This document shows positions 17,626 through 26,711 of a stretch of 53,661 nucleotides of DNA, in pieces. Source of the DNA: Chromatiaceae bacterium (GTDB lineage Bacteria; Pseudomonadota; Gammaproteobacteria; Chromatiales; Chromatiaceae); the NCBI GenBank assembly GCA_024235315.1, contig JACKMP010000010.1, forward strand, positions 1-53,661, written 5' to 3'. Position 1 is the stretch's first letter. Every line of letters begins with the position of its first letter. The position numbers were made by a program, and so were the translations under genes. The notes below the pieces were generated by a model that made no database searches, had not been told where the DNA came from, and worked only from the letters and a program-made list of their open reading frames with translations.

Positions 17626-20394
17626 GTGGATACTTTCGTTGCGGGACAGCGCTGGCTGAGCGAGGCCGAGCCGGACCTGGGTCTGGGCCTGGTCGAGGAG
17701 GTGGACCAACGCCATGTCCTGGTGCGCTTCGCCGCCAGCGGACAGCAACGGACCTATGCCGCACGCAATGCGCCCCTGAGTCGTGTGCGCCTGGGGCCCG
17801 ACGACAAGGTGCGCGACCCGCAGGGCAGGGAACTCACCGTCGTCAGGGTCGACGAACGGGGGCCGCTGCTGGCGTATCACTGTGTCGACGACGCAGGGGT
17901 CATGTCACTGTTGCCGGAACAGCTGCTGGATGATCGCCTGCAACTCAATCGCCCCCAGGACAAACTGCTGGCAAGGCGCATCGATGCAGATGTCTGGTTC
18001 ACCCTGCGTTACCAATCATGGCTGCAGTCGGCGGCCATGTGGCGGCGGCCGGCGTTTGGTATGCAGGGTCCGCGTATCGAATTGATACCCCACCAGCTGT
18101 ATATCGCTGCCGAGGTTGCATCGCGCGCCCTGCCGCGTGTTTTGTTGGCCGACGAGGTCGGTCTGGGCAAGACCATCGAGGCCGGCCTGATCCTGCACCG
18201 CATGATCCTGACCGAGCGTGTGCGTCGGGTGCTGGTGGTGCTGCCCGATGCCCTGGTGCATCAGTGGCTGGTCGAGATGCTGCGCCGCTTCAACCTGCCG
18301 TTTGCGGTGTTCGACCAGGAGCGCTTCGAGCAGAGTGACAGTGACAATGCGTTCCACAGTGAACAACGCGTGTTGTGCAGCCTGTCGCTGCTGACCGGCT
18401 CGCCCGAAGTCGCGCAGGCAGCGCTCGACGGCGAATGGGACCTTCTGATCGTCGACGAGGCGCACCATCTGACATGGTCCGAGGACGACAGCAGTCTCGC
18501 CTACCAGCTGGTCGAGGCCCTGGCTGCACGAACGCCGGGGGTGCTGCTGCTGACCGCGACGCCCGAGCAGCTCGGGCGTGCCGGGCACTTCGGGCGCCTG
18601 CGCCTGCTCGATCCATCCCGCTACCATGACTACCGCGCGTTCCTTGCCGAGGAGGAGGCCTATGCCCCGGTTGCCAGCGTGGCGGCGCACCTGCTCGATG
18701 GACAGGTGCTGCAGCCTGACGAAAGTGCGCTGCTGACGGATCTGCTCGGCGATGAAGCCGGGCTGGGCAGCGAGCAGATCATTGCCCGATTGATCGATCG
18801 GCACGGCACAGGACGCGTATTGTTCCGCAATACGCGGCATGCCATCAAAGGGTTCCCGGCGCGGCGGCTGCATGCTCATGCATTGGCCAGCCCCCCGGCC
18901 TATGCCCCGTTCGCCGCGCAGCTGCAGCCGGAACGCTCCTTCGGTCAGGGCTGGACGGATGTGGATCCACGTGTCCCCTGGCTCAGGACGCTGCTGGGTG
19001 AACTGGTGCCCGACAAGGTGCTGGTGATCTGCGCCCATGCGGCCACTGCGATCGCGCTGCGCGACCACCTGCTCGATCGCCACGCGGTGCATGCGGCGCT
19101 GTTTCACGAGCACATGGAGATCGTTGCACGCGACCGCGCCGCGGCTTTCTTTGCTGATTCCGAAGAGGGTGCGCAGGTGCTGATCTGCTCGGAGATAGGC
19201 AGTGAAGGACGCAATTTCCAGTTTGCCCATCACCTGGTGCTGTTCGATCTGCCGCTCGAACCCGACCTGCTGGAACAGCGTATCGGCCGCCTCGACCGAA
19301 TTGGGCAACGTGCGACCATCGAGCTGCATGTCCCCTATCTGGAGGGGACCGCGGCTGAGGTACTGCTGCGCTGGTATCGCGATGGTCTCGCCAGTTTCGA
19401 GACCGTATGCCCGGCGGCCAGCGTGGTGTTCGATCGCCTCGGCGGGCAGCTCGACAATGCGATGGCCGATCCGGGTCAGGTGGACCGACTGGTCGCCGAG
19501 GCAGCGGCGCTGACGGCGACGATCAATACCGATCTGGAGGCCGGCAGGGACCGGCTGCTGGAACTGCACTCGTTTCAGCCCCGACGGGCCGCCGGGCTGT
19601 TGCAGTCGTTGCAGGCATCGGACGGCGTCACGCCATTGGCCGAGTTCATGACCGCTTACTGGGATGCATTTGGCGTGGAGCATGAGGCTGGGCCGGGGCA
19701 TTCACTCATCGTGCATCCCGGTACACACATGCTGCACGAGCATTTTCCAGGCCTGGCGGGCGAGGCGGTGACGGTGACTTTCGACCGCAGTGATGCACTG
19801 GCGCATGAGGACCGTCAGTTCCTGACCTGGGAGCACCCGATGACGCGTGGCTGCATGGAGATGCTGACCAGCGGCGAGCTGGGGTCGGCGGCGGTAACAG
19901 TCGCAAGTCATCCAGACTACCGGACCGGATCGGCGCTGCTGGAAATCCTGTTCATCGCTGAGTGTGTCGCACCGCCCGGGCTGGAGGTCCAGCGCTATCT
20001 GCCGCCCACCTGCCTGCGTCTGCTGCTCGATGCGCAGGGGGAGGACAAATCCAGGGTGTTGTCACACGAACAACTGCAGGGGCTGTGTCTGGCGCAGAAT
20101 CGCAAACTGGCGGATACGGTGATCAAGACACAGCGCGACCGCATCAAGCTGCTGTTGCAGCTGGCCGAGCAATCGGTCGCCCGTGACAATGCCGCATTGG
20201 TACGGCGGGCCCTGCGAGACATGGAGTCGGAGATGGATGCCGAGCAGCAACGACTCACGGCACTGTCGCGGGTGAATCCGAACGTCAGTCAGGTCGAAAT
20301 CGATCTGCTGGCACAGCGTCGCCAGCTGCTGGCGCAGCACATCAGGGCCGCCAAAGTGCGCCTGGATGCGGTGCGCGTCGTGGTCATGCGTTAG
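17626..20394 (+). CDS. rapA: RNA polymerase-associated helicase-like protein RapA
   Basis: RapA (HepA) is a Swi2/Snf2 ATPase that binds RNA polymerase and helps recycle it after transcription. The 922-residue product has the N-terminal Tudor-like domains (VAGQRWLSEAEPDLGLGLVEEVD), Walker A in ADEVGLGKTIEAGLI, DEAHH as the motif II box, TATPEQLGRAGHFGRLRLLDP, and the Snf2 C-lobe EQRIGRLDRIGQ. E. coli RapA has 968 residues. Several in-frame GTG codons (17614, 17620, 17623, 17626) could start it; 17626 is chosen for a GTGAG motif at 7-base spacing, and the ORF to 17422 is antisense to rdgC. Its stop overlaps the end of the opposite-strand small ORF by 4 bases. Confidence 0.94.
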   Translation: MDTFVAGQRWLSEAEPDLGLGLVEEVDQRHVLVRFAASGQQRTYAARNAPLSRVRLGPDDKVRDPQGRELTVVRVDERGPLLAYHCVDDAGVMSLLPEQLLDDRLQLNRPQDKLLARRIDADVWFTLRYQSWLQSAAMWRRPAFGMQGPRIELIPHQLYIAAEVASRALPRVLLADEVGLGKTIEAGLILHRMILTERVRRVLVVLPDALVHQWLVEMLRRFNLPFAVFDQERFEQSDSDNAFHSEQRVLCSLSLLTGSPEVAQAALDGEWDLLIVDEAHHLTWSEDDSSLAYQLVEALAARTPGVLLLTATPEQLGRAGHFGRLRLLDPSRYHDYRAFLAEEEAYAPVASVAAHLLDGQVLQPDESALLTDLLGDEAGLGSEQIIARLIDRHGTGRVLFRNTRHAIKGFPARRLHAHALASPPAYAPFAAQLQPERSFGQGWTDVDPRVPWLRTLLGELVPDKVLVICAHAATAIALRDHLLDRHAVHAALFHEHMEIVARDRAAAFFADSEEGAQVLICSEIGSEGRNFQFAHHLVLFDLPLEPDLLEQRIGRLDRIGQRATIELHVPYLEGTAAEVLLRWYRDGLASFETVCPAASVVFDRLGGQLDNAMADPGQVDRLVAEAAALTATINTDLEAGRDRLLELHSFQPRRAAGLLQSLQASDGVTPLAEFMTAYWDAFGVEHEAGPGHSLIVHPGTHMLHEHFPGLAGEAVTVTFDRSDALAHEDRQFLTWEHPMTRGCMEMLTSGELGSAAVTVASHPDYRTGSALLEILFIAECVAPPGLEVQRYLPPTCLRLLLDAQGEDKSRVLSHEQLQGLCLAQNRKLADTVIKTQRDRIKLLLQLAEQSVARDNAALVRRALRDMESEMDAEQQRLTALSRVNPNVSQVEIDLLAQRRQLLAQHIRAAKVRLDAVRVVVMR

Positions 20395-20579
20395 CGGTAC
20401 GTCCTGCTGCATTCCTGCGCTGGTGTGCAGCGGGATGTGATGCGCTCGACGATCAGCTGCCACACGCCGGCGCCCAGCAGCCAGGCAAAAAGCGCCGCGA
20501 AGGCGAACAACCGGCCCAGTTGCCGCAACGCCCCACCCGGTGGTTCGGAAGGGCCACCGCGTGGCAGTGCCATACACAT
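20391..20579 (-). CDS. Small membrane protein translationally coupled to valS
   Basis: A 62-residue ORF whose ATG (20579) shares a base with the valS stop in the arrangement TGATG, typical of re-initiation. A second ATG lies two codons in (20573). It holds one strong transmembrane helix (about residues 23-44, LFAFAALFAWLLGAGVWQLIV), a basic flank and two Cys near the end. I recognise no family. The overlap, the hydrophobic helix and the absence of any other use of this stretch support a real gene; its small size and lack of homologue evidence argue for caution. Confidence 0.5.
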   Translation of the reverse strand: MCMALPRGGPSEPPGGALRQLGRLFAFAALFAWLLGAGVWQLIVERITSRCTPAQECSRTYR

Positions 20580-23467
20580 CACAGTGCCCTGATTTTTTCG
20601 GCCTGCGCCGCAAGGTCCTGCAATGCGGCCAGCGACTGTGCCATCTTGTCGCGCTCCTTCTGGACCACGGCATCCGGCGCCTTGTCGACAAACGCCGGGT
20701 TCTGCAGTTTCTTTTCCGTCCGCTCGACGTCCTGGCGCAGGCGCCCGATCTCCTTCTCCAGGCGCGCGAGCTCCGCATCCTTGTCGATCAGGCCGGACAG
20801 CGGGATCAGGATTTTCATCTTGCCGATCAGCGCGGTTGCCGATTCCGGGCCGGCGTCGCCGGGCTCGAGGACGGTGATCGATTCGATCCGCGCGAGAAAG
20901 TCGAGGAAGGCACGGTGTTCGACCGCATTTCGGCGGTCCTGTTCGCTGCTGTCGGCGAGCAGTATCGGTACTGGCTTGCCCGGCGCGATGTTCATCTCGC
21001 CTTTGATCTTGCGCACGCCGAGAATGAACTGCATCACCCACTGCATCTCCGCCTCGGCCTCGTCATTGACCAGTGAGGCACGATATATCGGGTAGGGCTG
21101 GAGCATGATGCTGGTTGTGACTGGCCGCTCGGCATCGTCGCCGCCAGCACCGGTATCGCTTGCTTCGAGTTTGCCGGTCAGCGGTGCCACGCGCTGCCAG
21201 ATCTCCTCGGTGATGAACGGCATGATCGGGTGGATCAGCCTCAACAGCGATTCGAGCACCCGTACCAGGGTGCGCCGGGTGCCGCGCCTGGCGGCCTCCG
21301 ATGCATCGGGGTTGTTCAGCACCGGCTTGGTCAGTTCGAGGTACCAGTCGCAGTACTCGTTCCAGGTGAATTCGTAGATCGCCTGTGCAGCCTGGTCGAA
21401 GCGGTAGGCCTCGATCGCGTCGGTCACTGCCTGCTTGGTCTTCTGCAGGCGTGACAGGATCCAGCGATCGGCCAGCGAGCGCTCCAGTGCACCACCGTCG
21501 ACTGCGCAGTCCTGACCCTCTGTGTTCATCAACACGAAGCGCGAGGCATTCCACAGCTTGTTGCAGAAGTTGCGGTAGCCCTCGATGCGGCCGCCGTCGA
21601 GCTTGATGTCGCGGCCGGTGGCGGCGAGTGCGGCGAAGGTGAAGCGAAGCGCATCGGTCCCGAAAGCCGGGATGCCGTCGGGAAAGTTCTTGCGGGTCAG
21701 CCTCTCGATGCGCTGCGCCAGCTGGGGCTGCATCATGCCGCTGGTGCGCTTGGCCACCAGGTCCTCGAGCCCGATGCCGTCGATCACGTCGATCGGGTCG
21801 AGCACGTTGCCCTTGGATTTCGACATCTTCTGACCCTCGGCGTCGCGCACCAGGCCATGGACGTAGATTTCGTGAAACGGGACATCGTCCATGAACTTCA
21901 GGCCCATCATGATCATGCGGGCGACCCAGAAGAAAATGATGTCGAACCCGGTGACCAGCACGCTGGTCGGATAGAACCGCTGCAGGCGATCGGTCTGCTG
22001 GGGCCAGCCGAGGGTGGAGAACGGCCACAGCGCCGAGCTGAACCAGGTGTCGAGCACGTCCTCGTCCTGTTGCAGGACATAGTCCGCGGCCAGGTCGTGT
22101 TTTGTGCGGACCTCCTGCTCGGAGCGACCGACGTAGATGTTGCCCTGGTCGTCATACCAGGCCGGGATGCGATGTCCCCACCAGATCTGGCGACTGATGC
22201 ACCAGTCCTGGATGTTGCGCATCCACTCGTAATAGGTGTTCTTCCAGTTGTCCGGCACGAAACGGATACGCCCGCTCTCGACCGCCTCGATCGCCGGTTT
22301 GGCCAATGGGCCGACCTTGACGTACCACTGGTCTGTCAGGAAGGGCTCGATGACCGCACCCGAGCGGTCGCCTCGCGGCACCATCAGTTTGTGGTCGACG
22401 ATCTTCTCCAGCAGGCCCTTCGCCTCGAGGTCAGCGACGATCTGGCGGCGCGCGTCGTAGCGGTCCATACCGATATAGGCACTCGGGATCAGGTCGTCTT
22501 CGTCCGCCTCGTTGGCGCGGATCGCCGCGTCGATGGTGAAGATGTTGATCAGGCCGCCGTGTGCCTGCCTGCTGATCGGTGTCTCATCACGATGACGCTG
22601 CCACACCGCATAGTCGTTGAAGTCATGCGCCGGGGTGATCTTCACGCAGCCGGTACCGAACTCGGGGTCCGCGTGTTCGTCGGCGACGATGGGTATCCGG
22701 CGTCCGGTCAGCGGCAGCTCCACCAGTTCGCCGATCAGGTGTTTGTAACGTGCATCTTCCGGGTTCACTGCGACCGCGCAGTCGCCGAGCATGGTCTCCG
22801 GACGTGTGGTGGAGACGACCAGATGGCCCTGGCCGTTCGACAGCGGGTAGCGCATGTGCCACATGTGTCCGCTCTCTTCCTCTGAGATCACCTCGAGGTC
22901 GGAGACCGCCGTGTGCAGCTTGGGGTCCCAGTTGACCAGGCGTTTGCCGCGGTAGATCAGGCCTTCCTCATACAGCCGGATGAAGACCTCCTGTACGGCC
23001 TCGGACAGTCCTTCGTCCATCGTGAAACGCTCGTGGGCCCAGTCCAGCGACGAGCCGAGGCGGCGCAGCTGGCGGGTGATATTGCCGCCAGACTCGGCCT
23101 TCCATTCCCAGATGCGCTCGATGAATTTGTCGCGGCCGAGATCGTGGCGTGTCAAGCCGGCGGCCTCGAGCTGACGTTCCACCACCATCTGGGTCGCGAT
23201 GCCGGCGTGATCGGTGCCCGGTTGCCACAGGGTGGGGCGGCTGCGCATTCGGTTGAAGCGGATCAGCGTGTCCATCACGGTGTTGTTGAAACCGTGGCCC
23301 ATGTGCAGGCTGCCGGTGACATTGGGCGGCGGGATCATGATGCAGTAGGGTCTGCCGTCCGCTGTTTCGTCTCCAACCCTGCCGGCCGTCGGCTCGAACC
23401 AGCCTCTGTTCTCCCAGATCCGGTACCAGTGCTGCTCGATTGCGTGGGGGTCGTAGGTTTTTTCCAT
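20579..23467 (-). CDS. valS: Valine--tRNA ligase
   Basis: Class I aminoacyl-tRNA synthetase charging tRNA-Val with valine. The 962-residue product has the HIGH motif as HMGH (55-58, in PNVTGSLHMGH), the large CP1 editing domain (TTRPETMLGD), the KMSKS motif (GQKMSKSKGN), and a C-terminal coiled-coil arm typical of ValRS (DKDAELARLEKEIGRLRQDV). The length is close to E. coli ValS (951). ATG 23467 follows a consensus -10 box. The cognate tRNA-Val lies elsewhere in the window (52198). Confidence 0.97.
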   Translation of the reverse strand: MEKTYDPHAIEQHWYRIWENRGWFEPTAGRVGDETADGRPYCIMIPPPNVTGSLHMGHGFNNTVMDTLIRFNRMRSRPTLWQPGTDHAGIATQMVVERQLEAAGLTRHDLGRDKFIERIWEWKAESGGNITRQLRRLGSSLDWAHERFTMDEGLSEAVQEVFIRLYEEGLIYRGKRLVNWDPKLHTAVSDLEVISEEESGHMWHMRYPLSNGQGHLVVSTTRPETMLGDCAVAVNPEDARYKHLIGELVELPLTGRRIPIVADEHADPEFGTGCVKITPAHDFNDYAVWQRHRDETPISRQAHGGLINIFTIDAAIRANEADEDDLIPSAYIGMDRYDARRQIVADLEAKGLLEKIVDHKLMVPRGDRSGAVIEPFLTDQWYVKVGPLAKPAIEAVESGRIRFVPDNWKNTYYEWMRNIQDWCISRQIWWGHRIPAWYDDQGNIYVGRSEQEVRTKHDLAADYVLQQDEDVLDTWFSSALWPFSTLGWPQQTDRLQRFYPTSVLVTGFDIIFFWVARMIMMGLKFMDDVPFHEIYVHGLVRDAEGQKMSKSKGNVLDPIDVIDGIGLEDLVAKRTSGMMQPQLAQRIERLTRKNFPDGIPAFGTDALRFTFAALAATGRDIKLDGGRIEGYRNFCNKLWNASRFVLMNTEGQDCAVDGGALERSLADRWILSRLQKTKQAVTDAIEAYRFDQAAQAIYEFTWNEYCDWYLELTKPVLNNPDASEAARRGTRRTLVRVLESLLRLIHPIMPFITEEIWQRVAPLTGKLEASDTGAGGDDAERPVTTSIMLQPYPIYRASLVNDEAEAEMQWVMQFILGVRKIKGEMNIAPGKPVPILLADSSEQDRRNAVEHRAFLDFLARIESITVLEPGDAGPESATALIGKMKILIPLSGLIDKDAELARLEKEIGRLRQDVERTEKKLQNPAFVDKAPDAVVQKERDKMAQSLAALQDLAAQAEKIRAL

Positions 23468-23502
23468 CGTGGGAGTCCGGCCGGTGCTGCGAAAAGGCGT
23501 CG

Positions 23503-23508
23503 ATTATA
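23503..23508 (-). promoter_or_regulatory. Consensus -10 box upstream of valS
   Basis: TATAAT on the minus strand, 36 bases upstream of the valS ATG, in otherwise GC-rich DNA. No good -35 hexamer is seen at the usual distance. Confidence 0.45.
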
Positions 23509-23646
23509 ACGGGTTGGGGGGCGCCAGGAACCGCCGCGGCAATTACCGGTGGCCGAAAACCGGCCCGCCTGCCGCGTGACGCAGGGGCACCTCAAATCGT
23601 CGGTTCGAATAAGCGGCGGCGATCCGCGTCAATTGTCCGTGGGGGT

Positions 23647-23674
23647 TTGGCAGATCGTGTCCAGGTGCTAATCT
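23647..23674 (+). promoter_or_regulatory. Candidate sigma70 promoter for the DUF2173 cluster
   Basis: TTGGCA (23647-23652), a 16-base spacer and TAATCT (23669-23674) lie about 63 bases upstream of the first DUF2173 ATG at 23737. Five of six -35 bases match the consensus. This is assigned by eye. Confidence 0.4.
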
Positions 23675-23736
23675 CGGCCCTGCCGAACCCGGCCAACGAC
23701 AAAAATCAGATACACACTGAATCAGGGGAGCAAGCG

Positions 23737-24093
23737 ATGTCTGTGGCAGCCGAACTGGCCAATATGCCAGGGGTCGTGGCCGCGGGGGAATATTCCTACC
23801 GCGGCGACCGTTTCACATTCAAAGGGCAGATCAGCGATGAAATGGCGCGCATGGCGGCGATCATGTGTCGCGCGACGACGATGAGCGAACACATGCAGGT
23901 CGGCATGCTGGAGCAGTACTGTCCGGGCTGTGGCAGCAGTCCGCCTCAGGGCTGGATCGTGCGCGGCCCGGCGATGACCGTGTGCAATATCGCCAATGTC
24001 TTTTGCTTCATCGACAACGACAAGTCCTCGCTCAACGCGGTGGTGGCGTTGATGCGCAAGCGCCTGGCGGGCGCCTCTCACGACCTCGTCTGA
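23737..24093 (+). CDS. Roadblock/LC7-like DUF2173 protein, first of three
   Basis: A 118-residue soluble protein resembling the DUF2173 group (COG4831-type roadblock/LC7 relatives). The ATG at 23737 has GGGGAG at 6-base spacing; the ORF reaching back to 23440 is upstream non-coding. It contains a CPGCGSSP motif (a possible metal-binding or redox CxxC) and the stretch GWIVRGPAMTVCNIANVFCF, closely echoed in the third gene. Roadblock proteins are small dimerising scaffolds that often regulate Ras-like GTPases. No catalytic motif is visible. The family call is from recall of sequence patterns, not a search. Confidence 0.7.
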   Translation: MSVAAELANMPGVVAAGEYSYRGDRFTFKGQISDEMARMAAIMCRATTMSEHMQVGMLEQYCPGCGSSPPQGWIVRGPAMTVCNIANVFCFIDNDKSSLNAVVALMRKRLAGASHDLV

Positions 24094-24139
24094 CCTCGTC
24101 AGGCGCCACAATGCTCTCTTCAAAGTCAGGACAACAGTG

Positions 24140-24493
24140 ATGACGGATCTGAACAAACTCATGGTACTCAAAGGTGCGCAGGCGGCCTTTCTGATGAACG
24201 ACCGCGGTGAGCTGCAGCAACATGTACTTGCCGACGGCTCACCGCTGGACGAGACGGCGCTCGACCTGCTGGCACACATGTGCGTGGCGAACAATGCGAT
24301 CGCGACGATGCAGGCCCGGGGTTGGGAGGCGAACTCCGACAACAAGGGGTTTTATCCAATCAACGGCTTCACGATGATCGGTATGGACTGGTCGGCGATC
24401 ACCGACGGCAATCTCGGTGTGGTCGTCAGCAACAAGGACGCCGACTATGAAGCCGCCTACCAGGCCCTGGCACAACAGGGAGGTGCCGGGTGA
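24140..24493 (+). CDS. Roadblock/LC7-like DUF2173 protein, second of three
   Basis: A 117-residue soluble protein starting MTDLNKLMVLKGAQAAFLMND. GTG 24137 immediately before the ATG is an alternative start. Its central part (DLLAHMCVANNAIATMQARG) is predicted helical and the end (GMDWSAITDGNLGVVVSNKD) is the strand-rich roadblock-like section; it lacks the Cys motifs of the first gene. It begins 43 bases after the first gene and overlaps the third by GTGA, so the second and third are translationally coupled. Confidence 0.68.
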   Translation: MTDLNKLMVLKGAQAAFLMNDRGELQQHVLADGSPLDETALDLLAHMCVANNAIATMQARGWEANSDNKGFYPINGFTMIGMDWSAITDGNLGVVVSNKDADYEAAYQALAQQGGAG

Positions 24494-24822
24494 TCAAGCA
24501 ACTTCTCGCCATTGACGGGGTGATGGCGGTCTCCCGGTTTCGCGACGACGGCGCCTTCGTCGAGGGCTACGGGGTATTGCCGGAGGCTGAACTGGCGGCG
24601 CTGGCGCACTTTGCGCATGACTACAAGCGTATCGTCCAGGGCAACGCGGATCAGCTGTCGATGTTTACCGGAATCAACGGTTGGACGCCGCCGGGCGGCT
24701 GGATCGTACGTGGCGCCAGGATGTCGGTGTGCAGTGTCGCCAATCTGGTGTGTACCGTGGACAATGCCGACGGCAACCTGTCGGAGGTGATGGAGTACCT
24801 GACAGAGGCGTCGCATTACTGA
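24490..24822 (+). CDS. Roadblock/LC7-like DUF2173 protein, third of three
   Basis: A 110-residue protein starting at GTG 24490, which overlaps the preceding stop (GTGA). It shares with the first gene the segment GGWIVRGARMSVCSVANLVC followed by an acidic VDNADGN turn, so the two are paralogues. It lacks the CxxC of the first. The three genes form one short operon between valS (divergent) and pcnB. Function is unknown; a scaffold or regulatory heteromer is inference. Confidence 0.7.
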   Translation: MIKQLLAIDGVMAVSRFRDDGAFVEGYGVLPEAELAALAHFAHDYKRIVQGNADQLSMFTGINGWTPPGGWIVRGARMSVCSVANLVCTVDNADGNLSEVMEYLTEASHY

Positions 24823-24909
24823 CCCGGCGGGGCGTGCGGCGCTGAACGGCGGCGCGCGCCGGTGTATGATCGGCCCCAACAACTTCCCACACCTACTCGG
24901 TAACCGCAT

Positions 24910-26208
24910 ATTTCCAGCCCAGTCGTCATACCCCGCGATCAGCATCAGATTTCACGGGCCAACATCTCGCCCAACGCGCTGAAGGTTCTTTATCGCCTCA
25001 AGGCAGCCGGGTTCGAAGCACACCTGGTCGGCGGTGGGGTACGCGATCTGCTTCTGGGCCGCGAACCCAAGGACTTCGACGTCGCCACCGACGCCAGCCC
25101 GGAGCAGGTGCGTCAGACGTTTCGCAACTGCCGGCTGATCGGCCGCCGCTTCCGCCTTGCGCACGTGCAGTTCGGCAGCGAGATCATCGAGGTCGCGACT
25201 TTCCGTGCCGGGCAGGATGCCGACGTATCGGAAAATCACCAGACCGACGAAGGCATGCTGCTGCGAGACAACGTCTACGGCACGATCGAGCAGGATGCAC
25301 TGCGGCGTGATTTCACCGTCAACGCGCTGTACTACAACATCTCGGATTTCTCGATCATCGACTATGCGGGCGGGGTCGAGGACCTGGGCGAAGGTCTGTT
25401 GCGCCTGCTCGGTGACCCCGAGACAAGGTATCGCGAGGACCCAGTGCGTATGCTGCGCGCCGTGCGATTTGCCGCAAAGCTGGGATTTCGCCTGGCACCC
25501 GGAACCGAGTCACCGATCCCTGTGCTGGCATCGCTGTTGGCGGACGTCCCTTCGGCACGCCTGTTCGAGGAGGTGTTGAAGTTGTTTCTCGGCGGTACTG
25601 CGGTCGCGTGTTTCGAGAAACTGCGTCAGTATGGCCTGTTCGCCGAGTTGTTCCCGGATACGGATGCCAGCCTTGCGCGACTGGAGCACGAGTTCCCGTT
25701 GACGCTGGTGCTCAAGGGGTTGGAAAACACCGACAACAGGATCCATGAGGACAAGCCGGTGACACCGGCCTTCCTGTTCGCGGTCCTGCTGTGGGAGCCG
25801 GTCCGTCTGCGTGCGGCGCAGTTGCAGGCGGAGGGGGAGGCCCCTTACCAGGCAGTGCAGCGTGCCGGTGGTGAGGTGGTGGCCCGGCAGGTTCAGCGCA
25901 TTGCACTGCCGCGTCGCTTCAGCACGCCGATGCAGGAGATCTGGGGCCTGCAGTCCCGCTTCCTGCAGACCCGGGGCAAGCGGCCGCAACGCCTGTTGAC
26001 CCACCCGAGGTTCCGGGCGGCTTACGATTTCCTGCTGTTGCGCGCCCAGTCGGGCGAGGCGGATCCGGAACTGGCGTCGTGGTGGACAGCGTTCCAGGAC
26101 GGTAATGTCGAGGCACCTGCGCCAACAGAACCCGGCTCTGCGGGACGTCGCTCGCGCCGTGGCGGACGCCGTCGGCGACGCAAGCCGGCGGTCGCCGAAG
26201 GGGAATGA
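24910..26208 (+). CDS. pcnB: Poly(A) polymerase I, probable AUU start
   Basis: PcnB adds 3' poly(A) tails that promote RNA decay. It belongs to the class II CCA-adding/poly(A) polymerase family: nucleotidyltransferase motif LVGGGVRDLLLGREPKDFDVAT, RRDFTVNALYYN, then the RNA-binding body and a basic tail (GRRSRRGGRRRRRKP). The conserved N-terminus VIPRDQHQISRANISPNALK lies upstream of the first ATG/GTG/TTG (25108). From the in-frame stop at 24901 there is no standard start, leaving ATT at 24910 (or 24949). E. coli pcnB is known to start at AUU, which limits its expression. A TATGAT box at 24865-24870 may be its promoter. folK overlaps its stop by ATGA. Confidence 0.9.
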   Translation: MSSPVVIPRDQHQISRANISPNALKVLYRLKAAGFEAHLVGGGVRDLLLGREPKDFDVATDASPEQVRQTFRNCRLIGRRFRLAHVQFGSEIIEVATFRAGQDADVSENHQTDEGMLLRDNVYGTIEQDALRRDFTVNALYYNISDFSIIDYAGGVEDLGEGLLRLLGDPETRYREDPVRMLRAVRFAAKLGFRLAPGTESPIPVLASLLADVPSARLFEEVLKLFLGGTAVACFEKLRQYGLFAELFPDTDASLARLEHEFPLTLVLKGLENTDNRIHEDKPVTPAFLFAVLLWEPVRLRAAQLQAEGEAPYQAVQRAGGEVVARQVQRIALPRRFSTPMQEIWGLQSRFLQTRGKRPQRLLTHPRFRAAYDFLLLRAQSGEADPELASWWTAFQDGNVEAPAPTEPGSAGRRSRRGGRRRRRKPAVAEGE

Positions 26209-26711
26209 CGGTCGCCGCCTGCGTCGTCTATATCGGCCTGGGCAGCAATCTCGACGATCCGGTCAGGCAGGTCGGGGACGCGCTGCTGGAAATGCGAGAG
26301 ATCCCCGGATCGCAGCTCTTGCGGCACTCGCGGCTTTACCGATCGACACCGATCGGTCCGCAGGATCAACCGGATTTCGTCAACGCCGCGGCCATGCTGG
26401 AGACGGCACTGGATCCGTTCGAGCTGCTGGATGCCCTGCACCTGATAGAAAAACGCCACCGACGCGAACGCGGTGTCCGCTGGGGGCCGCGCACGCTCGA
26501 CCTCGACCTGCTGTTGTACGCCGACCGGCACATCGACAGCCCGCGCCTGCAGGTGCCGCACCCGCAAATGCACAGGCGCGCCTTTGTGCTGGTGCCGCTA
26601 CATGAGATCGCGCCGCAGCTGACGGTGCCCGGTCGGGGGGCGCTCGCGGCGCTGCTGGCGGCTGTCGACACGCAGGGACTGCGAGTCGTGGACGAAGTCG
26701 ATACCGGTTGA
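26205..26711 (+). CDS. folK: 2-amino-4-hydroxy-6-hydroxymethyldihydropteridine pyrophosphokinase
   Basis: FolK (HPPK) transfers pyrophosphate from ATP to the pterin substrate in folate synthesis. The 168-residue product has the family opening YIGLGSNLDDP, the QPDFVNAA loop and the signature RWGPRTLDLDLLLYAD, whose two Asp bind Mg2+. HPQMHRRAFVLVPLHEIAP follows. It starts at ATG 26205, overlapping the pcnB stop by 4 bases, the usual pcnB-folK arrangement in proteobacteria. Confidence 0.96.
   Translation: MTVAACVVYIGLGSNLDDPVRQVGDALLEMREIPGSQLLRHSRLYRSTPIGPQDQPDFVNAAAMLETALDPFELLDALHLIEKRHRRERGVRWGPRTLDLDLLLYADRHIDSPRLQVPHPQMHRRAFVLVPLHEIAPQLTVPGRGALAALLAAVDTQGLRVVDEVDTG

Noticed and set aside
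18016..19701. 561-codon minus-strand ORF opposite rapA
   Set aside because: Antisense of the rapA coding frame with typical GC-rich shadow composition.
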